Shown here: piece after piece, positions 28,222 to 41,195 of the stretch
Position numbering within the stretch: the stretch's first letter is position 1
Layout: each line of letters opens with the position of its first letter
The notes under the pieces: generated by a model
What the model was told of the DNA's origin: nothing
Seen by the model: the letters and a program-made list of their open reading frames with translations, nothing else
The model's database searches: none
Made by a program: the position numbers and the translations under genes
Assembly: GCA_963693085.1 (NCBI GenBank)
Contig: OY856414.1
Span: 264,005,001 to 264,069,000, forward strand
Origin: Alisma plantago-aquatica
Taxonomy: Eukaryota > Streptophyta > Magnoliopsida > Alismatales > Alismataceae
DNA length: 64,000 bases
Direction: 5' to 3'

Positions 28222-30015
28222 TGAAAATCCTTTCCAAAACATATTTACACTTATTTTTTTCTGACCGGAGACAAATTATGTACACATTTACAAAGTTCTG
28301 AACAATCATAAAGAGAGATATAACAACGATGTCAAGATTTTGATCCAAATATTCCAGGGCATAGCTTAGCTGAACCAACTATAAGTGTCCACACAGTTCA
28401 CTGATTACAAATGTGACTATGCATGATGGCAGACAAAATAGGGGCGGGAAAGACAAATATGCCCATACCAAGCCTGACAAACACATTAAATCTAGGGTTA
28501 AAATGATAAACTCACTACAGATAAACATCACTGAGAGCCTGATGATCTCAGTGCTACCAGCACAGAGTGATATTGATCTAAGAATAAGCTCGATTATTAT
28601 CACTACAAATTGGGATTGCAAGTGAGCTCCTTGCTATGCTACGAACTCAGAGAGCCAAATTGGTGGTTATTTTGTCGTTGGAATCTTGGGGTCCAGTCAT
28701 GCAAAGCAACCCAACAACCATGCCTAGGTCAAAGAAAATTGTTGTTGCCATCATGGAGAGACCCACCATAACCCAATGAAGAAAAAATTCAGGACAATCG
28801 TTGTAAATAGTAGTCAAAACCTCGACATTTGTCTAAGTATTGATGAATAGGAAAAAAGGGGGAAATGGGATTACTGCATAAGATACTAATTTCTCCGGCA
28901 AGAAAGCTCCGTGAAGGCTGCACATCCAACTCTGAAGCGTCAGAGATCGTAGGGGCATTCAGGTCCTCGTCGTAGACCGTCGGAGGTACAGGACTAGGGG
29001 AAAGTTCTCTGACTGGGTTGACGAGGATCTTAAGGGCAAAGGAAAATGCTCTCTGTGTTTCTCAGTCATCCCTGATGGAATAATTATATAGAGGAAAGTC
29101 CAAGATAGCAAGGAGACTAGTCTGAGGTTGAAATAGGGTAACTACGACATCCATGTTGGGATAAAACTCCTTACCTCATCAAACCCTAAGAAGGTTTAAT
29201 TGTTTCTCATATACTTTGTGCATTAAGGCCCAATGGAAAGGGGAAGTGGAGTCGTGTTAAAGTCAGAAGACAGAGTAGTACTGGTGAACCAGAAGAGTAT
29301 CGTGTGCTATTTTGTCAAGTAGAGGAGAATCTGATTCTTGGTCCCTATTGGATTGGGACTCAACTTGTGAAACGTGTGTTATGTGGAAGTGTCAATACAT
29401 AGGTGAAGATGCAAGCGTGACAATGTGGGAAATATTAGAATAGAAACCATAAAAAACTAACAAAATGAATCTTAAATCAGGGCGTATTTATTGCTTCAAC
29501 TATATGGAAACTTCTCAAATTCATTTTAGCAGTCATATGAGGTAGGTCTGACATCAAATTTGTAAAATTAGTTCATTAGAGGGTCTAGAACAATCCTAAA
29601 GAATTGGTCTCCAAATTTGAAGACCAAAAGATGAGTTATTACTATAATGTATTTAATAACACTTATGTACATTAATCGAATTGTAATAGATCCCTAAATG
29701 ATTTAAGTTAACATTTATGGTAATTTAGGGTTTATTTATTTTTATTGATTCTATTTGATGAAATTATTCCAATTAGGGTTCATATACTTATTACTGATAA
29801 TGAGACTAATAAGGAAAGAGAAACCACATTATATATAAATTTTGGTTTATTTGAATATTACTTTCATTGAATCCACTTCATGAAGAAGAGAGAAGCAATA
29901 CAACCCCTTATAATATTTAGTGAAAATTTTGCTTTGCTTGGGTTATTTGCATTGTGGTCCAAAACTTGAATTTAATAGCATAGAAAAAATGCTATTAGGA
30001 CCCTAGGATTTTACA
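28222..30015 (-). repeat. LTR-like repeat, copy A (3' LTR by orientation)
   Basis: On the minus strand it starts TGTAAAATCCTAGGG and ends GGATTTTCA, 1794 bp. Matching blocks in copy B include the region around 28440/32490, the CTATATAA box region and GAGGGTCTAGAACAATCC (29580/44450). Around 29560 it carries the uninterrupted version of the site where copy B was split. Confidence 0.65.
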
Positions 30016-30037
30016 ATTCTACCCACCTTCCATCCTC
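30016..30037 (-). other. Candidate polypurine tract
   Basis: On the minus strand this is GGATGGAAGGTGGGTAGAAT, immediately before the TGTAAAATCC start of copy A. This is the expected position of the plus-strand primer next to a 3' LTR. Confidence 0.55.
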
Positions 30038-30261
30038 AAAATTTCCATGTACTACCCACCTTAAGGTTTTACATATTCTATGTATGCTAATCTATAATAT
30101 TATCTTAAAGTCTCATTAGCATACTTACGATGACCTACTCATGGGTAACACAATTACATCGAAACTTGATTAACTTGACATGATTTCATATTAGACTAGA
30201 TTTTTACTTGTGTTTATATAGTCACTCTCGTGAATGCACCTACATTTGTCATGAGGTCGTT

Positions 30262-30408
30262 AAGGCTCACATAAGCCTGGCTAAGACACACATATGGTCG
30301 TTTAAGGATCACATAATGTCGACCAAGGCTCACATTAATTTGGTTAAGTCTCATATAAGGCCGATTAAGGCTCATATAAGGTTAGTTAACACTCGCATAT
30401 GATAATTG
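30262..30408 (+). repeat. 21-bp tandem repeat, seven diverged units
   Basis: Units start at 30262, 30283, 30304, 30325, 30346, 30367 and 30388. A typical unit is AAGGCTCATATAAGGTTAGTT. Because 21 is a multiple of three, the array stays in frame and would encode a seven-residue repeat such as KAHISLA, KTHIWSF, KAHINLV, KSHIRPI inside an open frame of 64 codons (30208-30402). There is no other evidence that this is translated. Confidence 0.9.
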
Positions 30409-31958
30409 AGAGGACTATATCAACATAACATGTTCTCTTATACTCAAAATTGGTTATCATGATAATATGATTAATTATCATGTGAGAGATTTTCATGAGT
30501 ATAAAATGAGTGATAGCATAATTGCACTTTATTTGAGTATTCATAAATACACAAGTGAATATTATAAATACCCAATCTTAAGATAATTTCAACTCACTTA
30601 TCTATGTCAAAATGTACCCTCATATGCATGCATGGTCTTACTATGTATTTGATTATGTTTAGGTGACTGTATGTCTCAAACTTTCAATGTTAACTCTTAT
30701 TTCCTTTGTCACCTTTGGATACATGTCAATGGATCATATATCTAGAGGTGACATGTCTTATCACACTTATCTTAACACATCCCTAGTGAACATGTCGCAT
30801 ACCACATGCACTTGCAAGGGTGCGACACGCATGATAAAGTTCCAACTATATCTCTACTTTGATATTCAATATCCTTCACTTAGTTCTTCTATACCTAGGG
30901 CTAGAAAATATGAATTAGATTTTTTCATGGTGGCCATCTACTTATTTGCTCTGATTCCATCAATGTAAAATCCCACTTTTAAATACATACAAGCACTCAG
31001 AGGAGGTGTTTCACTTTTTAAGGGGTGTCACATCAACGATAATCATTTCAAGAAAATATATAAATCACCATACATTGTCTTAAAATGGTTCATACATTGT
31101 TCTTTGAATATGAAAACTACAACTGACTTCTTTATCAAGTCTTAGATATAACATCAAAACATGGAATAACTAAAACATAAAAGGAAATATTCCAAAGATT
31201 TGGATCCTCTATGGTAGATGGAACCCCACTAGGTTGCACATGAAGGTCTTCTAATCCTTGGCTTGCTCTCCTTTAGTGTCCTTATTTGCTTTGACACATG
31301 TGGGCATCACACCCCCATCCATGCATGCATTAACCGTGCAAGAGTAAGATATATTGAGTATTATTGTATCAAAATATTGACTTGGCAATAAGGGAACATG
31401 AAATTAATTGAGCAATAAACTTGGCTTCACATATTATGATATTTAGTGGTTGATTAAAATGTCCTCTACTCTTATGCACCAATTGTTCTCATAAGACCCG
31501 CAGGCTCAACTGATGTTCTTTTTGAACTCATAATTTACACCTGAGTGCCATTAGTTATTCTCCAATTGAGATCATGATTTTCACATAATTGCATCTACGT
31601 TCCATTTGAACTCGTAAAGCATGAGGGCTCCACATGAACATGATGAGGACAAAATAATACAACCAAGTATATGATTAAACATAAACTTGACAATTCTTTA
31701 CTTGTAACTAGACTTCATATGATCATAAGATGAATCTTGAAATAGAATTTAGAAGCATAAGAATCATATAATAACATTTTTGTGAGAAATACTCAGATTG
31801 AAGTACTTGGATATGCATATATTTTAACTTGATCATATATAATTGTAAGGCAACAAAAACCAATACTAAATATTCAAAGTGCATGAACCTGCTTACCTAA
31901 GCTTGTTGGAGTCATAGATCAACCTTCTTGTATCCAAACCTAATTCCATGTGTAAACA

Positions 31959-31962
<4 letters not shown>

Positions 31963-32022
<60 letters not shown>
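31963..32022. repeat. (AT)30 microsatellite
   Basis: About 30 uninterrupted AT dinucleotides lie within the interior of the non-autonomous LTR element. Confidence 0.95.
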
Positions 32023-32027
<5 letters not shown>

Positions 32028-32279
32028 CTTAGTATTGGTTCCTAGGTTAGTTTAGTGTTGATTAAGGTTTAGGTCTCTTATTGATTATTAGGTATATTGC
32101 TCTTTTAGTTTATGTGTTGTTGAGTAGGTTAGTTTAAATCGATTCATTTCATACAAAAATAAGTCTAATTAGTTACATGTATGATTCGTTAGGATTTAAA
32201 GAAGAGATTATGATTCCTCAATAAACATAAAAATAGGAAGACAAAGTAGGGGTTGAAAATTATAAAATTAGGTTCTTCA

Positions 32280-33657
32280 TGAAAAACCCTTTCCAAAATG
32301 TATTTACACTTACTTTTCTGACCATAGACAAATTATCGACAAATCTACAAAGTTATGACCAATCACAAAGCGAGACAAAACCATGTTGTCAAGATTTAAT
32401 CCAAATATGCCAGGTCATAGCTTAGCTGGACCAAATACAAAAGGCCATGTAGTTCATTGATAACAGACGTGGCTATGCATGATGGTAGATAAAACAAGGG
32501 CGGGAAAGATGAATTTACCTATAACCAAGAGTGAAAAAGACATCAAACTAGAGTTAAAATGATAAACACACTACTGAGAATCATCTATAAGATCCTGATG
32601 ACCTCGGTTCTACCAACAGAGAGAGATCCTGATCCAAGATTAAACTCAATGATTATCACTACAAACTGAGGTATTCAGTGAGCTCCTTGCTATGCTAGAA
32701 ATTGAGAGAGCCAAAACGGTTGTTATTTTGTGGTTGGAAGCTAGCGGTCTATTTCCTCCACGACTGTCATGAAGCAACAACCCAACAACCATGCATGGGT
32801 CAATAGAAATGGTTGCTGCCATCACGGAGCAACCCACCATAAACCAACAAAAACATATATCATGAAAAGTGTTGCAGTCAACATTTGAAACCATGACATT
32901 GGACCGAGTGTTGACGAATAAGAAAAAAGACAGAAAATAAGATTACTGCACAAAAAGACTAATTTTCCAGATAGAGAAGCTTCATAAAAGTGGCACGGTC
33001 AACTCCAGAGCATCAGAGATCCTAGGAGTATCTAGGTCCTCCCCAAGGACCATCAGAGATAGATGATCGAGGGAAAGTTCCCTGAATAGGTTAATGGGGA
33101 TCTTGAGGGCAAAGGAAAACTCTCTCTATGTTTCTTAGTCATCCTTGATGGCACAGTTATATAGAGGAAAGACAAAGATAGCTAAAATACTAGTCTGAGG
33201 CACAAACAAGGTAACTGCGATATCCAGGTTTTATGGAACTCCTTACCTTGTCAAACCCTAAGGAGTTTTTTATGGTTCAAAATGGTTAAGCATAACGATC
33301 TTTTTTGAATATTTCTATGTGCTAAGGCCAAGGGGAAGTAGAGTTGTGTGAAAGTTGGAAGGTAGAGGAGTACCCACTAACTAAAAAAATCTCGTGTGCT
33401 GTTTTGTTGGGCAGATAAGAATCTGACTATTGGTCCCTCTGGATTAGAACTCATCTTATGAAAGGCGTGTGATGCCGAATTGCCAATAAATAGGCCAAGA
33501 TGCGGGCGTGAAAATGTGAGAAATATTAAAATATAAATTATATCAAAATTGATCAAATGAATCATAAATCAGGAATATTTAGGGCTTAAACTATATGGAA
33601 ATTTTTCAAATTCATTTTAGGGGTTATATGAGGTAGGACTCACTTCTAATTGGTAAC
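32280..33657 (-). repeat. LTR-like repeat, copy B, left part
   Basis: Aligns with 28222 to about 29562 of copy A. It ends exactly at GTAAC, the target site used by the element inserted at 33658; copy A has GTAAA at the same place. Confidence 0.65.
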
Positions 33658-36600
33658 TGTTACAACCCCAAATTTTGGGTTCATTTGGTGAAGAATGTAA
33701 TTTCTCATAATTAAAGATATTTGAAAAAAATAATATATTTTTTTGTGAATAAATGGATTTTTTTTAAAATAGCCTTGTTTTTTGATTTGTGGGCTTTATT
33801 GGCTATTGGGCCCAATAACAAGAAAATTCAATTAATTAATGAATATTTGAATATTTGAGAAAAGAAAGAGGTAGAAACCTCTAGAAGGCAAATCCAAGGA
33901 AGGATTTCGTGCCCTTGGGTTCCTTGGGTTCCAAGGAGTCCAAAGTTGCATAAAGAGAACAATAAGAAAAGAAAAGATCAATTAAGTATTTCTTTATTAA
34001 GAAAGAAATTGAAAATACTGATGAAATGTGGAAAATAAGTAAAAAGAGGTATAATTAAGTGATCCTTGGTGGAATTTCGTATCCCAAGGATTGCTTATGA
34101 TAAAAGGAATACCAATGAGGAAAATAAAAGGGAAATAAAGAGAAATCCTCAAAAAGAACTATTTTAATAAGAAATAAATAAGATAATGAGAAATAATGAA
34201 GAATAATGCATTTAGATGCATCTAGAAGGATAAAGAGATCCAATAAATAGGATTTCGAAATAATAGAGTTTCTTGGGATCCAAGGAGTCCCAATGAATAA
34301 ATAGGAAAGAGAAAATATCAAAAATAGAAAATAAGAAGATAATTTGAGTATACCATTAATGTATTACATGGTATTGCTAAAAAGAAAGAATTTGCTATTA
34401 AAGGAAAACTTAATTTCGTGCCTAAGGGTTAAAAGTCAAGAAATAAAGAGAGTAGGTGAGAGTAATTTCGAATTCCTAATACCTAATGGAAATATGTACA
34501 TGAAGAGAGAGAAAGATACTTCAAAAGTAAGGAAACTCCCTTTCCTATGAGGAGAAACCTTGTTTGCTTTGTGGGCAAGCAATCTAAGGCTTGGATACTC
34601 CCCTATAAAAGGGGTAGACCCTTTGGGATGAGTTCCAGAGAGATTCCACATCTCCCACTCTCTTCCTCACCTTCTTCTTGTTTCTCACACGTGAAACCCT
34701 AACCCCAAAGGGTAGAGAAACCATGGAGCATACAGGCGGCTGTGGTGAGTTAATGGTGAAGGAACGAAGCTACCCCAATGATCTGGTTGATCGACTTCCA
34801 TCACCTTTTCTCCCAGCGACGCTCCAAGCACTAGCCGATTTGCAGGGTCTGCCGCTTTGGATGCCACGGCTGGCCTGACTCCGACCACCTCGTCCGCAGC
34901 TGGGTGGCGCCCTAGGCACGGCAGGGTGTTGCGGAGCGAGCAAGGAGGTGGGTGGGGTCGTCAGACCCTGGGAGGAGGGGAGTAAACCCTCCCGCAGACG
35001 GACCTGGCCGGTGACAGCAAGAAGCGTCGCAAGCTTGATGACGAACCGACATTTGACGAATCTGCCCCTTCGCATGCCAAAGAGCCGAACTTTAAGTCAA
35101 GGGTAAACCAGTAATTTGGTTATAAACTCAAACGTGGGCCGAGTTGCATGCATAGGATGACGTGGCGGCTTCCGGTTGGTCTAAAAAGGTATTTCTTCCA
35201 AAAATCATAACTCTTAATTGGTAGCTCCGATGAGAACATATGATCATGATTTTTGCTGAGAAAAATGAGAGGAATCCATTAAAAATATAATTGGAGCCTG
35301 ATTATGTTTGCAATTCGAAAAATAATAGAAGGTATTAACTTTAGTGTAATGATGATTAAAGAAACCCTACTTTGGTATGATTAATGTGACTTATAGGGTT
35401 TAATTGATGATTAAAGTTGATATTAGCCTGTTAATGATAAAAAGGAACATTAGGAAGAAAAAGGATGAACTTTGCATATAATTGGTTAATTTGGAGTTTT
35501 ATATGCATGAATATACCTTAATGGGCCTTGAAACTCTAATGTTGATTAATTCGACTATTAATGGCCTTAATTGATTAATTTCATGGTTAAAGTTGGAATA
35601 TGCTATTTTGAGCATTAAAGTCCCGAATTTGTGGATAAATAACCTTAATATAGAAATTAGGGTTTTCGATTAAATCAGGGTAGAATCAATAATAAATAGA
35701 TTTCATATGGGAATTGGACCATCATGAATTATGAGTTGATAATCCTAAAGAAACTAAAGGTGATAATTGAGTCTAATGACCTTGAAATAACTTAATAGGA
35801 TAAAGAAGGTAGTTTTGGTATAAAAGAGAAATAATCGACTTTATTTGGGCTTATGATGTTGAAATTAGGGTTTATGAACTAAGAGAGTATTTAAAGCGTT
35901 ATGGAGGCAACAACCCTAATAAAACCCTAATTATGGTTAAAACCCTAAAAAGGGGTAAATAACCTAGGCAACAACTAGGATGAATGGATCAGGATGATGA
36001 ATTTAATGATAAAGAAATTGGATGCCTTTTTCAGGAATAATTGTGTGCGCCTGCTTGAATCTTGGTTGATTGGTTATTTCTACATTAAAATCTGCTTAAC
36101 AGGTATGTGGTTAATTATGAATAACTGATTTAGTTTCCCGAGAGATTCCCGGATGTTTAATCGCATTGAATGCAACTAAACTGTTTGGATGTTCATATTG
36201 CAATTATAAAGTGACTACAATTATCACCATTTAATATAAATGTGTAAATCCTGCACCTACATGCCACCCTGATGGAAGATGCCATAAAGGTCAGGCCCAG
36301 GAGGGTAGACCAATGGGCACCATGAGAGGTGGCCCTAGACACCAATCTCGGGAATGAGAAGGTGATTGATGAGGCAAGACTAAGGAGCACCATGAGAGGT
36401 GACTCCCGGGCACCAAGCTCGGGATTGAGAAGGTGGCCTTAAGTCAAATCCAGGGTTAGGGAAAAAGCGGTGGGGATTGTCACATGGAAAATGTAAATTG
36501 ACTTGTTAATTACCTTGATTGCAATACTTGAATTGGTAGACCTAATTGTGAAATTTTTGGTTGCCTCCACATACCAGCAATTGCTGATCGATGTTTTATT

Positions 36601-36897
36601 TGTCGGCGTTTTAGGTAATATCCTGAAAATCACAAACAGAAAAGTGGCACATCGTGAAAATAAGAAATAAAGTGCAAGGAGGGTTAGATAGAGTACTTCA
36701 AGCTATGAATAGTTAGATTTCCCAGTTTTATAAAGGTAAGTAAAAGTTTTAATTTTTGTACCCAATTCCAGTTTAGTTAGTAGAATTTTATAATTATTGT
36801 TGATTATATGCTGAACCTTTGATCTTGTAAATTGATTAACGATTCCGACCTTCGGGTCTCCCTTAATTGGGGGTTACTGGGAGGCGGGGTCGTTACA
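33658..36897 (+). repeat. 5' LTR of the gypsy element inserted in copy B
   Basis: 3240 bp, TGTTACAACCCC to GGGTCGTTACA. It differs from the 3' LTR by scattered substitutions and small indels, for example an extra CCTTGGGTT near 33915. A GC-richer block (34690-35090) follows the TATA box. A 70-bp duplication around CACCATGAGAGGTG lies at about 36318-36440. Confidence 0.95.
34604..34610 (+). promoter_or_regulatory. TATA box of the 5' LTR
   Basis: CCCTATAAAAGGGG lies about 945 bp into the LTR. It is a very good TATA box, duplicated at 42136-42142 in the 3' LTR. Confidence 0.75.
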
Positions 36898-36899
36898 AT

Positions 36900-36911
36900 T
36901 GGTATCAGAGC
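36900..36911 (+). other. Primer-binding site (initiator tRNA-Met)
   Basis: TGGTATCAGAGC, two bases after the 5' LTR. It is a perfect match to the usual plant site. Confidence 0.95.
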
Positions 36912-39900
36912 GTAGGTTCTACATCTAATCATCAATAATTATTAAATTTTACAAATTCCATAGAACCGAGGGAGTTATTAGAGGAGTGTCCGAAAGACTG
37001 AGGTGTCTAGAAAAGGATCACTTCCGGGGGCTGGCAAGATTTTCCTCCGCACCGCTAGTCAGAATACGAGGACTCCCGGATTGTGTGACTGCCTGGCCGA
37101 TGTCTTAGGATATGACTCGAAATAAGATACCTTTAGGACTCTCTCATCTTGTTCATCCCTTCTCAACTCAAATTCTGTTAAGGACCTTAAGGATTAGGGT
37201 TTTCTCTCTTCTCCTCACCCTCTTAGGTATGGGTAAGGTTAATAAGGTCTAAGGAATCCTCCACCAAATTAATAAAAAGCATGTAAATAAGATGTCATGG
37301 ACATAAGCTTAATAGATTAAGCATAAAAGGAATGGATACATGCTTAGGTCATATGACACGAGTTGTCATAGCCCTCAGGAGAGACCTGAGGATAGACCTC
37401 CTTGTCAGGAGGATGAGTAGAGAGAGTTAGTCTTGGAGGTAGAGACCTCCATTGAAGGTAGAGACCTAGAACATCCTTTGAGGATGATGTTAACCCTAAC
37501 CCTAAGAGAAGGTTAGAGATAGAGACATGATGGGATTAGATGTCATGGTAGACTGAGTGTTTGGACGGACATGCCTATGGTTTGTCATATGAGACATGAG
37601 AGGTTAGATGGCCTCGCACCTTTGGAAACCCAACCCTGAGAAGGATCATGCATGTTTGAGCAAAGAATAGCTCCTTCCTGGATAAGGTTAGAGATGAACC
37701 TATATAAACCTTATGGGCATAGGCAAGTAGGGTATAGCTTGATGAAATCATGGATAAGAGATCATGATGGATGGATTATGAAAGGGGTATGGATGCTCTT
37801 GAGCCGAACATGAGATGAGCATAGGCTTCAACCACATAAGGGTATGCTTGTGAGCATGAGCCTTCATGGAGAAGGGACCTCTAGTAAGTATGGTTGGAGG
37901 TGGAATTAGCTCTAGAGAGAGGAAGCAGAACCCCAACAACGAGGTTGGAAGCCTAAAACCCCAAAACTTGAGGGGAGTCAAGAATGATGCGACCTAAGTG
38001 AATGATAGTTGGTTGCCTTTAGAGGAACCAAACCCTAGAGGGAGGACGATGATTCTAGTACCCATGGTATAAGTGGTTACATGTTTGATGAGATAAAGAG
38101 TGCTTTAGACCCTGAGGAGGTTTAAGTAACCAGTTGTGAGGCTTTATACCTAGTTGGTTGCCCTGGAAGAGGACTCAACTCCGAAGCGTTGCCTGAGTAG
38201 AAAGATCATGGAGGTACATGACATACCTTGGACATGCTTGATTCATGGTTAAGAGATTGAGCATGTAGTTGGATACCCAAAGGAGAACCTAGGGTTCCTA
38301 GGCCTAAGAGGGGAAGCAGTGTATCTGATACTCATGATGAAATTTGAGTCTCTATAGTTTCAAGCATGGTACTCCTCATGTGTAGGGGTAAAGGAAATCC
38401 CTTAAGATAAGGGTATGTTTGATGAACCCCTCACAACTAAGTTGATCCAATGTTGAGGAAAGAGAACAAGTATGACCTAGCATAGTTAATAGGTGGTCTA
38501 CTTGTGCCTTAGTAGCTGTTGGGTTAGGCATGCTCATGAGAACTTAAACCCTAGGGATGCTTGTGACCTTTATTATCAAGGTGTAGTTTCCTCCCATCCT
38601 TGGAGAGGGACCCTTTGGTAGGGGGTTTTACCAGTTTTGTGGGTATGAGGAAACCTAAGGAGGTTTCATAGGATCTTGAGAAGCTAAGTGAAGAGTACGT
38701 GGCATGAGAATGAACCTATAGACCCATATTTAACCATCTCTAAGTGCATGTGGATGTGTTACCATGGAGGTAACCGGTATGGGGCCTGACCAAGGTAGGT
38801 TAGTCGCCATGATCCCTGTGAAAGGATGAAAGTTAGCCCATGAATGCAAGAAGAGAGATGATGGATGTTTGGGTAGGGTTCTATGTTGGACATGTACAAT
38901 AATAGAATCCTAAGTCTATCCTAGGGTCAGGTAGGGATAAGACCGATGGAAGAAGGAGTTGCCTAATTCCCTAGTTGCACATGACCATAGGGTCGGGAGG
39001 TAACAATTATGATTTTCTAAGGGCCATGGGTTAGGATATTGATCACCTTCATGGACTCATGGGACCCAAAGGGCAGATGAGTAGGGCACTCTCTGGATGC
39101 ATAAGGGAAAAGGGATGACCCCAAATGTGCCGGCATCCTATAGACCTAGAGGAGCTGACTAAGGATTATGCTTGGGCCAGGTAAGCCCGAGACTAGTTTT
39201 CCCTGGAAGTAGTGTGGATATCATGATGTTTGTGATATAGAGACATAAGTTGCATGTTTCAACTTGGATTTGAAAGTGTACGGGCAAGGTGGGCGGTACC
39301 ATATCTACTCTTGGAACAGGAAGAACTCTGTATTTGGACTGCAGCCAAATGCTTATTTCTTCTTGTTATGGGAGTGAGAGATAGGACAGTATGCATGCCT
39401 TACACCAAGGATAAAGATGATGTAAGTTGGAACGTAGCTACAAGGTATGATGATAGAGATGATAACATACCCTGGTCAAGTGAATGATACATGGATGATT
39501 CGCAAACACTAAGAGAGGTAGTGTAGTAAGCTTATGAGGATGTCTTATCAGGAACTATGTGGAATTTGCAAGTTACCAAGGTCGAGTTCGATCCCAGTGA
39601 GGATGAGCTCAGAGCTTCTTGATGAAGATAGACTTAGAGTTTGAGATGAGGTGATAAATATAATACATGGAGGTGTATGCTACCTAACACTTAAGGATGA
39701 GAGGTGGTAATGAATGCTCTGGTTGAGATCTAGCTGCCTAATTTAGTTAGAGGCTAGAAGAAGTTGAGGTTGTTTGGCTAACCCTAAGTTTGAGAAGAAG
39801 ATGTGTTTTGGCTAACACTCAGATGTAGAAAGATATGTTGAACAAGTTAATGGTTGTTGGGTAGCCAGTTTAGTCCTTGATGTAGTAAAAGGATGGTGAT

Positions 39901-40049
39901 AGAACCTCAGATACACTTCTTTGGATAGAAAGGTAATAAAACCCTTTTGAGAGTGGTTTAGGGTTTCCGAGGTATCAAGCTTGAGGAATCATAACAATAC
40001 AGGAGGTCATGATATACCTTGGTACTACAAAAATAGTAAGTGATGGTAG
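36912..40049 (+). other. Degenerate interior with no recognisable domain
   Basis: About 3.1 kb rich in GAGG and CCTTAGG-type words, with open stretches no longer than about 77 codons. I could not recognise gag, protease, RT or RNase H in any frame. The order of elements expected of gypsy places those domains here, so they are deleted or beyond recognition by eye. Confidence 0.5.
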
Positions 40050-41115
40050 CACTCTGGATGCTTAAAACAATGTCACATGTAGCATGTGGCCATGCAAGCC
40101 AGGAGGTGAAGGATGAACACCAGTAACCCAGTGTATCGATATAGAAGATAAAAGAGTCCCTGAGGGGGAATGGGAGTTCATTACTATGGATGTTGTGGTA
40201 AGTCTCCCTTTGACCCAGAAGGTCAAGATGCAATATGGGTTATGGTAGATCGCCTTACCTAGATAACATGAGAAAGAAAGGAGTATTGTCAAGGGATAGA
40301 TTTCATGGAACTACATAAGAGAGAGAGATGGTTCAAATACACCATGATGTAGGTTCAAAAGTTCTTGGGTATGACCAGGGTTCACTTCCATAAGGTGGAA
40401 GTGGGTACATGAAGAACTCGATAATAGAACAGTTTATCACCCCATACTAATGGACAATATGATCCAGACTAGAGGGTCTGATGAGAGAATGTGTGCTCAT
40501 TCAGGGTGATACATAGAGACAATTCTTAAGATGTGATGTTAACCACCATAGCCTTTATCGGGATGCAAGAAGTCTTATAGAGAGGTTGTGTCGGACACCA
40601 CTTCATTAAGATTATGTTGGTGAAGGAGGCCTCGCAAAGGTCAGAAAAGAACCACAAGTGTGTGCAGATGAATTCGCTTTGATCATGCAATGGCTAAGAG
40701 AAAGCCCAGTGGTGACATAAGTCACGAGTTGATACAAAGAAGACTGACATGTAGTTCACTGTGGGAGAATATGTGATGTAAAAATCCGACCCCTCTGAGC
40801 TACAGCTGAGAAAGCTGAGTCCCCGATATATGGGTCCATTTGAGATGGATTGGTGGATATGGTTGTGTTTAGACTTGCCCCTCAGGATAACATGATGTAT
40901 AATGTGTTACATAAGTCCGATCTAGAGCACTATGTGAGGTACCCAAGCCATGTGTTGAGCCCTGAACCTATTCAACTTTTGAGAGGCTGAAATGTCCTGA
41001 GTCACCTATGAGGGTACGATATACCAAGGTAAGAAAGAACTCAGATGGAAGAAAATGAGATAATGAAGGTTATTGGGAAAAACCATGGAAAGGGTGAAGC
41101 CACATGGGAGCCCTG
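40050..41115 (+). pseudogene. Integrase and chromodomain-like remnant
   Basis: Pieces in shifting frames match the same order as the chromovirus integrase at 13651-15241. They are a C-x2-C zinc-finger-like stretch near 40080, ITMDVVVSLPLTQK near 40179 and IWVMVDRLT near 40235. VYHP, followed by a DGQ-like region, lies near 40435, RYMGPFE-like sequence near 40835 and a VFHVSML-like stretch near 40905. At about 41085-41115, GEATWEP recalls the chromodomain end. Many frameshifts and stops separate these pieces and no function can remain. Integrase would join cDNA to chromosomal DNA. Confidence 0.8.
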
Positions 41116-41183
41116 ATGGACATAAGAAGACTTATCCTGTTTGTTTGCTTGCTTGATGGAATTTTGAGGGCAAAATTCTTATA

Positions 41184-41195
41184 AGAGGGGAAGGA
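41184..41195 (+). other. Polypurine tract
   Basis: AGAGGGGAAGGA directly precedes the 3' LTR start (TGTTACAACC at 41196), as expected for the plus-strand primer. Confidence 0.85.

Larger units (their letters stand above)
30016..32279. other. Interior of the non-autonomous LTR element; no protein domain seen
   Basis: These 2.26 kb contain a 21-bp tandem repeat (30262-30408), a long (AT)n tract (31963-32022) and otherwise unremarkable AT-rich sequence. No retroviral domain could be recognised in any frame. Confidence 0.5.

Noticed and set aside
30262..30408. Regular 21-bp repeat as a CRISPR array
   Set aside because: The units are contiguous and diverged, with no unique spacers, and the DNA is plant nuclear.
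37490..37505. Telomere-like AACCCTAACCCTAA words here and elsewhere
   Set aside because: Only one or two units occur at a time, scattered through LTRs and interiors; no array long enough for a telomere or interstitial telomeric repeat.
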